From Trochalopteron elliotii (Eukaryota; Chordata; Aves; Passeriformes; Leiothrichidae), in the NCBI GenBank assembly GCA_024734555.1, contig JANPWX010000654.1:809243-873242 (forward strand): a stretch of DNA of 64,000 bases. Reading direction: 5' to 3'. Below, in pieces: positions 28,701 through 40,152 of the stretch (positions are counted from its first letter, which is position 1; every line of letters begins with the position of its first letter). A model generated the notes under the pieces. That model was not told the origin of the DNA. It did not search any database and saw nothing but the letters and a program-made list of their open reading frames with translations. The position numbers and the translations under genes are program-made.

Positions 28701-31000
28701 GTTTTCAGTGCCAGGGTCTCCTCACATCTCAGGCTCACACTTCAGTGGCACCAGAATTAATATTCTTTACTTATCTCCTCTGGCTAATGTCACCAGGAGA
28801 TGTGCAAAAGGAAAAGGAGGACAAGTATCAACCTCTTTAACCAACACATCTCCCAGCCTTGGCAGGCTGTGGGAGGAGACAGATCTCCTGACTGACTTGT
28901 CTTAAATAAGGCTTCTGCCTCTCTCCTTCCCCAGGAGTGCCCCATTCAGAAGGAATTCCCCTTACAGGCTTAGAAAAAATATCTGCCTGATATGACTTGA
29001 ACTTCATTTTCTTTGGGCAATTTTCCTGCAAGAAAATAACAATAATATGGGAGTGTCCTGCTGAGGTTAACCACTAATGCAGGGAAATAAGACAGAAGGC
29101 AAATGGTGCAAACCCACTTTGAATTCCAATCAGAAGCTGGGGGAGTATTAGCTGTCACACAGCCCGTGGCTCTCACACTGCTCCCTCCCTTTTTTAACTG
29201 CTACCAGTGGAGAGCTACAAGCTTTTACTATTCTACATATGGCTTCAAATACACATGTAACAAAGCCTGAAAAATGAGAGGCAGATGAGCTGTCTTAGCC
29301 CAGAGGTAGGAGGTTAAAATGACCTCAAATCATAAAGTCTAGTACAATATTTAATCTTTGAAACTAGAAATGTTTAAAAAAAGTCAGTATCGATCAGGCC
29401 TTGCTGCCAGCCGCCCTCCTGCTGCAATGGAGGCACTTTGCTGAGAAGCAAAACCAATGATCAAAGGCTTATCTATGGCAGAGGAGGAGAACTGCTGCTC
29501 GTGCAGACGTGACTTACAGAAGTCAACACAAGAAACATCACCCAGGTTCTCATGACAGAAAAGAAAATATTCGTTCTATGGGGCAGGGAGGAAGATTTGA
29601 TCCAGTCTCCTCCATTTCAGCTGGGGAGGGCTGGATCTCCTCGTTGTTAGCAATGTGTGCAGAAACCCTGCTCTGGCAGAGACTCTGGTGCTGTGCAAAC
29701 AAGGCTGGAGCAAGAACAGTACAATCACACACTGCTGAGGTGGCTGAAGATGGGCAGGAACAAGAGAGAGGAGAGTCTGCACTAAGGCCTCAAAGTGTGC
29801 TCTCCCTGGGCCTGCCACCCAGCTCTCCCTGCTAAAGAACACACTCAATCGTTCCTCACATTTCATTAAAACAAGATCAAGAGATTCCTTCCAGTAAGAA
29901 CTTCCCTTCAAATTTCATTAACAAGAGATGTCCTTTAGGCTGCAACTTGTTCTGCAATATTCCCCTCCTGATCCAGGAGGCAAACTTTCCTCCTTTGGAC
30001 TACTCAGGCTCGTGTATCAAGGCACATCCTGAAGCAGTTGAGCAGGATCCCAAGGCTCGTGTGACACAGAGCTCTGGCAGAGCTTCCCTGCTGCACACCC
30101 TGCTGCCCAGAGTCACAGGCAGCATCTCAGCAGAGACCTCGTCCTTCCTGGATCCTTGCATAAGGGCTCCAAATCCCAAGGTCACTCATGTTTAGATTTT
30201 GGCAAACGTTCAGATATCCCAGCAAAACAGGACTTCAGTAAACATGTACTTCAAGCATCCATTCTTAAACAAGGGAAAAGCCATAAAAAACAGTGAGCAG
30301 AGAAGAAGTTATTTGCTTTACATCACCCACACACGGCAGCAGCTCTGGGACACTGCAGGGCTGCCTGCCCACAGCACTGCCCAGCCACACTATCCCCCCT
30401 GGGAGATGCAACTCAAGAGTCTGAACATTCTCAACATCAGGGCACATCTGAAATCTCACAGGCTGAGCTTCCAGAATTCAGCCACTTGGATTACATCAGC
30501 AGCTCTGAAATGAGGGTCTACAAGGTAACCACAGCATCCAGGCAAAGGCCCCACACCCTGCATCGCTCAGTGGAACTCCTCCAGGAAGTCAAAATGCATT
30601 TTCCCTCTCACAGAGGGAATTTTCCCTCTCCCTCAGTGGAATACTCAGTTGTGCCAAAAGCACAAGGGGTCTGGAACCACAACCACCACCCAAAGGGTCC
30701 CTGCCCCTCAGCCACAGGGTAAGAGGACTTCTCAAGGCCTAGAAAAGGGAATGCATCATATTTTCCAACAGCAGCCCTGCTGGCTTAGGAAACAAGTTTT
30801 TATCTGTAGGACAGCAGCTGCAAGCAACGTTTCAAGATGCAAAGGAATGACAGTGATGGCATTAAAGCTACTTTGCCTCACAAACTTTACACTCTGCCAG
30901 GGAGGAGACTGGAAGGACAGAAAACAACATCAATATGCGCTTCAGATTCATTTTTCAGGGAAAGCAAGCTTCCCTCTCCCCTCAGTATCACCCAAATACA
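19751..31000. other. Intronic DNA without recognisable features
   Basis: No repeats beyond short CA and A runs (23694-23707, 25065-25076). Open frames, such as 168 residues on the minus strand at 25440-25946 and 145 on the plus strand at 28091-28528, lack known motifs or any clear splice context. A CpG-poor GC-rich patch lies at about 27540-27670. I see nothing else. Confidence 0.65.
23694..23707. repeat. Short (CA)7 run
   Basis: Seven CA units without interruption. Similar shorter CA or GT tracts occur near 1233-1243 and 6821-6831. Confidence 0.9.
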
Positions 31001-31171
31001 TCAAAGTGATGGAAATCATATCATGATAGATAGATCAGTCACTATGATATATATGTTTATCATGGAAGTAGCTAATTGCAAACATTCCCTCTTCTACCCT
31101 TAACTTCCACTCCTGGATCAACAAGGCTCTGCTAAAACCTGAAATGACATCAGGAAATGTCTTAACCCCCC

Positions 31172-31208
31172 AAAACAAACAAACAAAGCCCAAACAAACA
31201 AAAAAAAG
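31172..31208. repeat. (CAAA)n low-complexity tract
   Basis: Interrupted CAAA units (AAACAAACAAACAAAGCCC, then AAACAAACAAAAAAAAG). Confidence 0.9.
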
Positions 31209-33013
31209 ATGTGAATCCATGTACGTACACCTTCTCTCAATCCCAACATCTCCACACACCAGCAGTTCTTTACTGCAGTATTTTAAAACTCCCTGCCATT
31301 TTCCTGCATTACGGATTAAACTGCCTACAGTATATTCCTCTGGGGTACACGGAATGTGAGTTGTGTGTGTGTCAAATGGCATTTAAGGACACTTTCATCA
31401 GCAGTGTTATTCTCCTCATGAGACAGAGGAGCATCCACAGAGGTGCAGAGGAGATCAGGGCCCTTCCCTGGGTAAGGCACGGTGTGGAGACAGAGCAGGA
31501 GTCCCTCCCCTCTCCTGCTCCAGGAAGCTCAGGGGAGGGCAGACAAGATAAACAGAGACAGGAAAGCACTGGAGTCACCCAGAGGACACACGACAAGCCC
31601 CAGCTCCTGCAGGAGGAGGAGCTGAGCAGAGCCTGGATGCCCAGCACAGCAGGCTGGCCACTGACTCCAGCTGCTTTCCAGTCTTCAGGCCCACCTTTGA
31701 TAATCCAGCCCCCTCTGCAAAGCCAACAATCCCACCCTGGGCACCCCTGGCAGTGCTGTCCAAAGGCTCTGGAGCTCTGGCAGCCTCGGGGCTGCGCCCA
31801 TTCCCTGGGGAGCCTGGGCAGGGGAAGAATGCCTGACCTCCAGGCTGACCCTGCCCTGACACAGCTCCATAAATGAGCACACACAAAACCCCACAGCAGC
31901 ATTCTGAGCCAGAGGGAGAACACACCACAGCTCCTTCACTAGCAGAGTTTCAGCACAACCCAAAGCTGTCACTACACTGCATCACCCCGCACAGCTGTCA
32001 CAGCCAAGCTTTCCCAAGGATATAAAAACACCTACCAAAAATACAGAGCTGCACAAACTTACTCCCATGCTGATTTTTTTCCTCCTGCATGGCAACTCGC
32101 ACACAGACGATATAAAATCTCAAATATGGGCTGTTGAAGGTAGCAGGCAACAGGACACGAGTATTTTTTACTGTCTAAAATCTTGCACTGGTCAGTAAAA
32201 GCTTAAAATAACCCCAGTCTTCTGCCCTGCTCAGTGCCCTTGCAAATGGAGGCTGAATGACCTCATGTTTTCTCCCAAGGGATGGGTGAGGCTGGCCAGA
32301 AACACCAGCTGGATCCTTCAAAAACAGCTTGCAAAATATAATTTCTGCATCGACTTCAAGGCTCAGCCATCCCCTCAGCTATCAGACAGGGAAGTAAGGT
32401 CAACCTGGGGATGCCCAAGCTGTTCTGCTGTGCATTAGAACATCTCAGCTTCAACTATTCATGTGGGAATTTTAGTGAATAATGTTATGGAACATGAATT
32501 TACAGGTGAGGGGGAGGGAAAGAAGGCGGTTTGATTGAATTCAGCCACAGCACTGGTCTCAAGCTCCAGCAGCAGTGACTTCTGAGCAGAAGCAGCTCTT
32601 TGGTTTCAATTTGACTACTCCTGAACTTCACAGTATTGTGCTCCTGTCACAGTCACTAACAGAGCTGAAAAGAAAACAAAAGACCACTGGATGTTTTGCA
32701 GCAGGCCCACCACAGCTTTGATTAGCTCAAGCCATCATGATGAAGTCTATTTAACTCAACCTGCATTTCAAAACCAGGCACTCCTTTAAATACAGCTCCA
32801 GCAACAACTGTCAGTTTCTGTCACCCACCTGGCCTTGGTTTCCTACACCCATGGAGCAGGCAGGGATATTTCCCAGTGGAGGGCTCAGTGACTGCACACT
32901 GCTCTGGAAATTAAAGACACCACACACGTGCAGCTCTGTCTCTCAATCCAATCCCCTCCAATTATTCTGGTCCCCACAACATCCACCTCAGCAATAACCA
33001 CCTTCCTGGCAAC

Positions 33014-33075
33014 GTGTCCTGCCCATGGCAGGGGCTTGGAACTATCCCATGAACGATCCCAAGTCCCTGCTGTGC
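33014..33075 (+). mobile_element. Possible CR1 3' remnant
   Basis: The block TCCTGCCCATGGCAGGGG followed by CTTGGAACTA matches the last 60 bp of CR1 closely. It then departs and partly returns with GATCCCAAGTCCCT. The left flank does not continue as CR1, so this may be a small internally rearranged relic. Chance similarity is possible because the match is short. Confidence 0.45.
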
Positions 33076-34390
33076 CTCTGTGGCAAGGCTCAACAGTCCT
33101 TGTCTCCTAAGATAAAACTTCTGACTCCAAACATTTATTTCCTTGTGCTTTTTAATGATTCCAGGAGGTCGAGGCTGGGACCATCAGTGCACCAACACTG
33201 CTCTGGTCTCTGGCACTTACTCTTCAGCAGCTTAATCATCACTGGCATATGTAAACAGCTGCAACTCTGGCCTAGGAACTTCTTGCCAGAGCTGCCTTCC
33301 TTCGTGGGCCTCAGTGAGCAAAGGGCTTAATTTGAGAAAAAGCTGCAAGAGACACCCCACACCACAGAGAGCCAACCTCTGAAAGGGTAACAGCCACCTA
33401 GAAAAATCACAGCAGCTCATACACCACCAACTAATTACTTCCCCTGGCTGAGGTGACATCAGCCAGGCTACAGGGACACCACAAGAACCTGACCACATCT
33501 GCCCAGCAGGACATCTCCCAGTGGATTAATTTACCAAATCCTCCAGGGAGTCCTCAGAGGTCTGAAACCACCAGGTGAGCATGTTGCTATGGAAAACCAC
33601 ACAGCACCTATATTTACCTAACAACAAGCATTATTCATACCTTTCCCATGGAAGCTAACAACAGCCCAGAAGCAAGAAATTAAGACTGGAGCACTTCCTG
33701 GACATGAGAGGCAACACCAAAAGCAGGGAGAGAGCAAACAACAATGCAAGCTTAAAGCATCAAAAACTCTCACTGTAGCAACTGGATGACACAAAAAACC
33801 CCCAAACCTCATTGAAACATGCACATACATTTTTAGAAGCAGAATTCATTCAGCCAAGATTAAAAAAAAAAAGGAACAACCTATCCCTTGAAAACAAACA
33901 TCTATTTTCCACAGCCTCCTAAAAGAATTTTTCCTTCACAGATAACCAGTCATTACTCACACCTGTAACAAATGAACTCCTTTTTAAACAGAAAAACAGC
34001 ACGAACAAAAAACACGTGGATTATTTTTACAGTTTATTTCCCCTTTTTCGACTGCAGTTTTACTTTCCCTTGTCCCCCATCCTTCTAAACCAGCTGGAAA
34101 AACTAAAGCCATGGCTTTGCAGAACACTGCTCCCTCTCTAAGCAGGCTGGCAGCGCTTCTCTGCAGAGCCTGCAAAGAGAATTGAGGCTGTAGAGAGCAG
34201 AGACTGTTCCCTGCACATCCCTGCCCCAGACTTTTTAGAAAACAGAACCTCTGGCACACCCAGAGGCCAAGCCCAGCAGCCCAGGCCAGTCCTCATGTCC
34301 CTGCCCTGACAGCACTGGGGACGTGGTGACAGCTGAGCCTGTGACATCCATGGGCAGGAGCTGCTGGCAGGGACAGACATGGCACTGGCT

Positions 34391-34530
34391 GCCTGTCCCC
34401 AGCCTGTCCCAAACCTGACCTGTCCTCAGCCCGGTCCAGCTCATCCCCAGCATGTCCCAACTTGTCCCCAGCTTGTCCCCAACCCAGCCCAGCTCATCCC
34501 CAGCCTGTCCCAACTTGTCCCCAGCCTGTG
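34391..34530. repeat. C-rich minisatellite (about 10-11 bp subunits, 53-bp unit)
   Basis: The stretch is made of variants of TGTCCCCAGCC and TGTCCCAACT. A longer unit beginning AGCTCATCCCCAGC occurs at 34438 and again at 34491, a 53-bp period. The lack of stops produces open frames on both strands, with a Leu-Gly-Thr-Ser-Trp-type pattern on the minus strand. These are repeat artefacts. Confidence 0.85.
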
Positions 34531-36511
34531 GCCAGCACTGGGGAGGGCACTCAAGCCCCCAGGGCCCCCACAGGCTCTGGGCTCCCAGGTGACCAGCACA
34601 GATCCAGCTGCCAGCCAAAGCCACCGAGCCCTCCAGCACAGCCTCACACTGCTCTGCTCTCCTCGTTTTAATTTTTATTTTAAGAAGAAACATCTATGGC
34701 AAGTACAATGCTCTCAATCACAATGGGAACAGACTCCAGCTGGCAGGAAAAGCAAAGCTGTGACTGAACACCACCACTGCCACTCGCTTTGGCAACTCCA
34801 CACACCCACATCGTGGGCTCTGGGATGGGAATGTTTGACTGGGACTCAGGATCCCTCACGGCCCTCTGCGTGTCTGTGCACACACTCCAGCCCAGCTCCC
34901 AGCAACAGGCCCTCACTTGACAGGGAAGCAGTAAAATCTGACTCTTGATAGTCAGGATTCAAGAGGCAGCCTTGAAGAAAGGCACGTCATTCAGGTGGAT
35001 CTGCCCCAAAAGGCCATTTTTAAGCTGAGGAAATAAAGAGACATCTAGAAGAGCTGGTAATTGTCCCCAGAACTCAAAACACCACTACAGCTGAGAGAAA
35101 TTCAACCACAGCCACAGAATAATCACCAGCCCCAAGTCAAATTGTTATTCTCCTCCCCCACAACACACAGGCTAAGTGCCCCCACAAGAGCATTTACCAG
35201 AGGCTTGTATTTGGCAAGTCAGCAAGCAGCCCTGCTCCAGCTCAATAGCTGCACTCTCCAGACGTGTTCCAAAGGTTCTCTTACTCATCCTGGCACGGGC
35301 AGCCCTCCTGCCCAAGGCTAGAGGTCAGGAGGTAAAAAACCTCTCTTCCACGGTGTGCTTCCCCATCCTAACTTCACCAGCACAACCCCTTGAAAAAGGA
35401 TTTGCAGAATTTGCAAACTGCCTTTTTTCAGGTTGTTTTCCTGTCAGAGGAAAAGCAAGCACTGGCAAGGGTGGGAAGAGAGCAGGTCCTCAATCCAAAT
35501 AGCTGTAATTCCCTTCCCAACCCTGCCATCACCTCCCCCTGGGACACTCAGAGCACATCCATAGGTTTCCTTCCAAAGAGGGATGTGCACACCCAGCACC
35601 TTCCAGGTCACAGGCACTACAGCTGAGGGCTGTAATAATCCTGGCAGGAGCTCAAACAACTGCTGTCACCAGCCTTGGACAAAAGACAGACACTGCAGAA
35701 AATGTCTGTGAGGAAGGTCCCAGCCCATCCAAACAACCCAAGTCCAAGCACATGGCTGGACCAACTTCACTGGAACAGCTCAAGAGCTTGAATTCCACAC
35801 ACACAAACCCTGGAAAAATGGGAACTGTTTGATATTTAGGGGGTGGGAGGGCATAACAGCAGTTCCCATCTCGCTCCTAAGGGAAGTTTCATTATTTCTG
35901 TCAATGTCATCAGATTTGAGTCAAATATCCAAAGGCATATTTACATGAAATGAATGGACTGGAAAAAGAAGAATTCAAATGCTGTTTTAAATAAGCACGA
36001 GAAGTACCTGTGTAAAGATTTCAAGGCTCCATCATGACACTATCCAACAGAGACGAGGGAACAAATGTTAATCTAACACAAGATGTATGCACAGCATAAA
36101 TCTCCACATTCATTGTGCAGAGACAATAACATCTTCCCACAGCTTATAACTGTATTTAAAATTCATTTATGTAAATTACAATAGCACACATACGATAAAA
36201 TAGTTAAAGCAGAGTGTGCCCTTTGCTCAAAACAAAAGGACTGACAAAAAAGGTATTTTTAATAGTAATAAAAAAATATCTATTTCTCATTTAACTTATT
36301 TTAAAGTATGTGCTCTCAATCATACACCATTAATTTCCCCAATTTATTGTGAAGCCAAAGACAACAAAATCCTGTTGTGGAAGCAACAACCAAAATCACC
36401 ACGTCAGAAAAAAAAAAAAGGAAGTAAGGCATTAAAAGCAGGCAGTCAAATTTGATTAATAACAGGAATGAAGGAAAAGCCTGTGATTATATGAATTATT
36501 TGGGAAGAGTT

Positions 36512-36548
36512 ACTGAAGACAGAGAAGAAGTGTACTGAAGACAGAGAG
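36512..36548. repeat. 15-bp direct repeat, 22-bp period
   Basis: ACTGAAGACAGAGA occurs at 36512 and again 22 bp later, separated by AGAAGTGT. It is a small local duplication. Confidence 0.8.
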
Positions 36549-38803
36549 CAGAAAAAGCATTTAGAGCCTTCCCATAAGGACAGAGTGCATCTGGGCCCAA
36601 AGAAAAAAATCATTTTAAAACTAATGTATGGCTCACCTTGTGGTTAGGGCACAGGGCAGCAGGGCCCTGACACAAGCCAGAGAGGGAAGAAGGGACTCTA
36701 CTGTGGGAGACTTCATTCAACTGTGTTTAAAACGGAAAATGCACAAAGCTCTGGAGATAATGCCAAGTTGTATCTGGTTCCAATGAATCCCTGAACTCTA
36801 CAGTCAGGTATTAACTTACAACACACTTACCCACAACTTTGGAAACAGCAGAGTTACATAATTAGAACAGGGGCTCACGGGCAGGACAGCAACTCCACCT
36901 TGGCCAGGAGCTCTCCCTTGGGAGCCCCAGCTGAGAGAGGCCCTGACTGCAATCCCTGATAGTTCTGGAGGAGTGGCAGGAGGCAAAAGACCCTCAGCCA
37001 AGCCCAGGCTCTCACTAACCTTTCTCCCAAGCCCCATCTCTGCAGAACACACCAGTCATGCAGCACCTTCCCTTCCTCCCACTGCTGCTCCGAGGACAGA
37101 TTGGCATGGGGCAGATTAATAATGACAATTACACTCACCAGATGCTATGGAGACGTGTCTCTGAGTCACCAGACATGCTCAAAGACAAACACGTTTCCTC
37201 AAGTACCAGCTGAGGGAACATAATCAGAACTACAAGTACAAGAAGAGAATTAGTACAGCACAGAAGGGCAAACACTGGACCTACTTAGAACACAGTGTTA
37301 TTTTTTTTCCAAAGGAAATTAAAACATCAAGTTAGTATTCTCACTCTCAGAGCAATGCTCAGACAATTTTCTCCCCTCTGCCCCAACCTGTAAATAAACT
37401 ACAGGTTTCAAAAAATGCTCCAGTTTTGGTCCCAAGGTCTCAGCTCCCTTCTACACCCTAACACAGAAAGTGAGCCTGGAGAAGGAGCAATCTCTTTCGC
37501 AATATTTTATCATCAAACATAATTTGAATTAAAAGCAGTTTTTATGGAAGCTCTCAAGCAGCCTTATCAAATGTGACATTTGAGGCCAGATTTCTCAAAA
37601 GCACTTCACAACAGAATCCTTGAGAAGTGAGATTAATTGTTACTCTATCCATTAAACAGATAAGAAACTGAGGCATGGAGATCTTCGTCCAGAAAGTATC
37701 CACAGGACTACTCATAAAAAGAATTTTAAAAGAAGGAATAAAAGAAATCCAAGATTTTCCTTTGATGGAGCCATCACATCAACCAACACAGAAGCTGCTT
37801 TTGTTTTAGTTTGCTTTTGCTTGGGAATTCTACTTATTTTGGAAAAATAATTATCATAACTCATTTTACTGAATTGCAAAGCAGCTATCTGGGGCTTTTC
37901 TCCCTATTACACTTTATTTCACAGACAACTCACTCTCCACCAGCAGTGAGTACAGCCTCTACACCAAACCCTCTACCAGGTGGCTGCAGCTACTCAGGGT
38001 CATGTGGAGCCACGTCCTGCTCCCTTCCCCACCTCAGGATGCTCCTGCCTCCCTCCACACTTCCCCCAGCAGCTGCAGACAACAAACACCTTTTCAAATC
38101 CACAACTGGAAGCCCCAACTGTGACAGACCAGAGTGTTGGACCAGAGCAAACGGACCAGAAAGATTTACAGCAGAGCTGCTGGCCTTCCTCCCAGAGCTG
38201 AGGGATAAAAAGGTCAAGTAGATGTTTGATTTGTGCTCTGAGATACCAAGCTGAGCACGCAGCCACCCCCAGTCCTGCCCAGGGACACTCCTCACACTCC
38301 CCAAGTCGCTGGAACAGCAGCTGCTTCAGAGCAGAGACACTCCAGCACTGAAGGAGAAAACCACACCAAACTCACTCATCTGCCTCCAGAAGTGCTGGGA
38401 GAGGTTTGTTTAGCACAGCATGCAGAGGGATACATGTGCCCACATGAATGCCTGAATTAGAAAAAATTAAGCATTCATATGCATACCCATCTATTCTTAA
38501 TGCCTCTTCCTTCCCTGATTACATGTTCCAAATGAAGGCAACAGAGGGAAGAAAAACTTAGAGAAAAATTAATCAATCAGCTACTTGAGCCTTTTACGCT
38601 TTCACAAATAATCAAGTAATGGTGGCAAAGTATCACAGAGCATCTCCCCCATTATCCCAGGCTGGGGATTCAGCTCAGCATCGTGATGAGCTGAGGGAGG
38701 CAGCACTGCAGGGCAGGCACCAGCCCTGCTCCAGGGAAATTACAGCAGCAGGGAGCAGAGGGAGCAGCTCCAAGCCAGGCTCAAGGTGTATTTCTATGCA
38801 TAA

Positions 38804-38826
38804 ACACACACACACACACACACACA
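38804..38826. repeat. (AC)n microsatellite, 23 bp
   Basis: An uninterrupted AC tract of about 11.5 repeats, the longest dinucleotide run I see in the window. It lies about 105 bp left of the CR1 fragment. Confidence 0.97.
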
Positions 38827-38930
38827 ATATACCCACTGCAACTTGTGGTTTGAAAAAAAGGAGCAGAGGGGATAAAAACCCCAGAAAAGTGACTACACAG
38901 ACCAGAGTGCCACCTGTGCTCACCTGTGTG

Positions 38931-39234
38931 ATGGAGAGACACTTTTTATATGGGCAGATAGTGACAGGACAAGGGGCAGTGGCTTCACACTGACAGAAGA
39001 CTGGTTTAGATGGGATACTAGAAAGGAATTCTTCTCTGTGAGGGTGGGGACATCCTGCACAGATTGCTCACAGAAGCTGTGGCTGCCCCATCCCTGGAAA
39101 TGTTCCAGGCCAGGTTGGACAGGGTCCTGAGCAACCTGATGTAGTGAGTAGCATCCCTGCCCATGGCAGAGGGTTGGAACTGGGTGATCTTTAATAATGC
39201 CCCTTCCATCCCAAGCCTTTTCAGGATTCTGTAA
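38931..39234 (+). mobile_element. CR1 LINE, 5'-truncated 3' end, sense orientation
   Basis: About 300 bp match the 3' UTR end of avian CR1 elements as I know them. Successive landmarks are a GGACAAGGGG-type block, AAGGAATTCTT, GTGAGGGTGG, a GCCCCATCCCTGG block, GCCAGGTTGGACAGGG, CCCTGCCCATGGCAG, GGGTTGGAACTGGGTGATC and CCCTTCCATCCCAA. It ends near ATTCTGTAA, a worn copy of the ATTCTRTG terminal repeat. The reverse-transcriptase frame is absent, as is usual for 5'-truncated CR1 insertions. Minus-strand open frames crossing it are antisense to the repeat. Relative to the host gene it lies in antisense orientation. Confidence 0.92.
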
Positions 39235-40109
39235 CGTCCAAGCTCTTCTACAGGAGCTTCCACAGTCCCCTTTTCCCCATCTCAGATGAGGGATGAATAG
39301 GAGACAACCCACTAGCAAGCAGAGAGGCTCCAAGGAACCATGACTTCTTGTTTGTTATTTGTTCCCACCCCCGGGATGAGATCCCACACCATGCAAGCCT
39401 CCACACCCCTGCACAGCACCCCTCAGCTGGCCACAAAAATAACAAGCTACACATGCTGGTTCATGGGAGCTGCTGCTCCACGATGAGGCAGAAATGGGGT
39501 AACTTCCATCAGTACACTAAATTGGACTTTGTCATGGCATAAGTTGACTTTAAGTGGCTTTAATGGTTATGGAAAAATACTCCCTCCCTCAAACACACAC
39601 AAGGCTGATCAGACCAATAGAGCTGTGCTTGTAATGCTGCTTATTTCACTTAAAGCCTTATTACAGCACCACAGTGCTGATTGGCTTTAGAGAGGGATGT
39701 CTTTACAGCATTTAAAAGGTCTTGTGTTTAATTAAATTAGCTGCACCTGTATATATTATGTGCAATAAATCAACTATAATTTGCTACCATAGGCAGCTAT
39801 TACTCTTCCCTGTGTTATTTATTGCTCAGCATCATTAGGGTGAAGGCTCTTCTAGGATACACTAAGAAATGGCAGTTTAGGGACCAAAAGCTATAACTCA
39901 TTTTGTTTTTCCTCTCCCTTTTCAGTGGTGTCAATCACATTTCTTGTACACTTGAACAAACACGAGTATGTAAGAGATTCTGGCAACCATTATGTGTGTG
40001 TTCATACATATATTTATAGATAAAATAAAATTAATGTTCCCCACACATCTTGGTCTTGACTTTCATTTGCACAGATCTACTAGCAAAATGACACAGCCCA
40101 AAAAGTACA

Positions 40110-40152
40110 TAAATAGAAATAAATAAATAAAATCAAACAAACAAAATAAAAC
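40110..40152. repeat. (AAAT)n / (AAAC)n low-complexity tract
   Basis: Degenerate AAAT units pass into AAAC units (AATAAATAAATAAAATC, then AAACAAACAAAATAAAAC). Confidence 0.9.

Noticed and set aside
31211..31923. Overlapping open frames of 221 (plus) and 183 (minus) residues
   Set aside because: They share the same GC-rich DNA on opposite strands, have no domain, and no convincing splice sites border them.
34379..34948. Open frame of 189 residues on the plus strand
   Set aside because: Its first part is the C-rich minisatellite translated as a Pro/Cys/Gln repeat; the rest has no motif.
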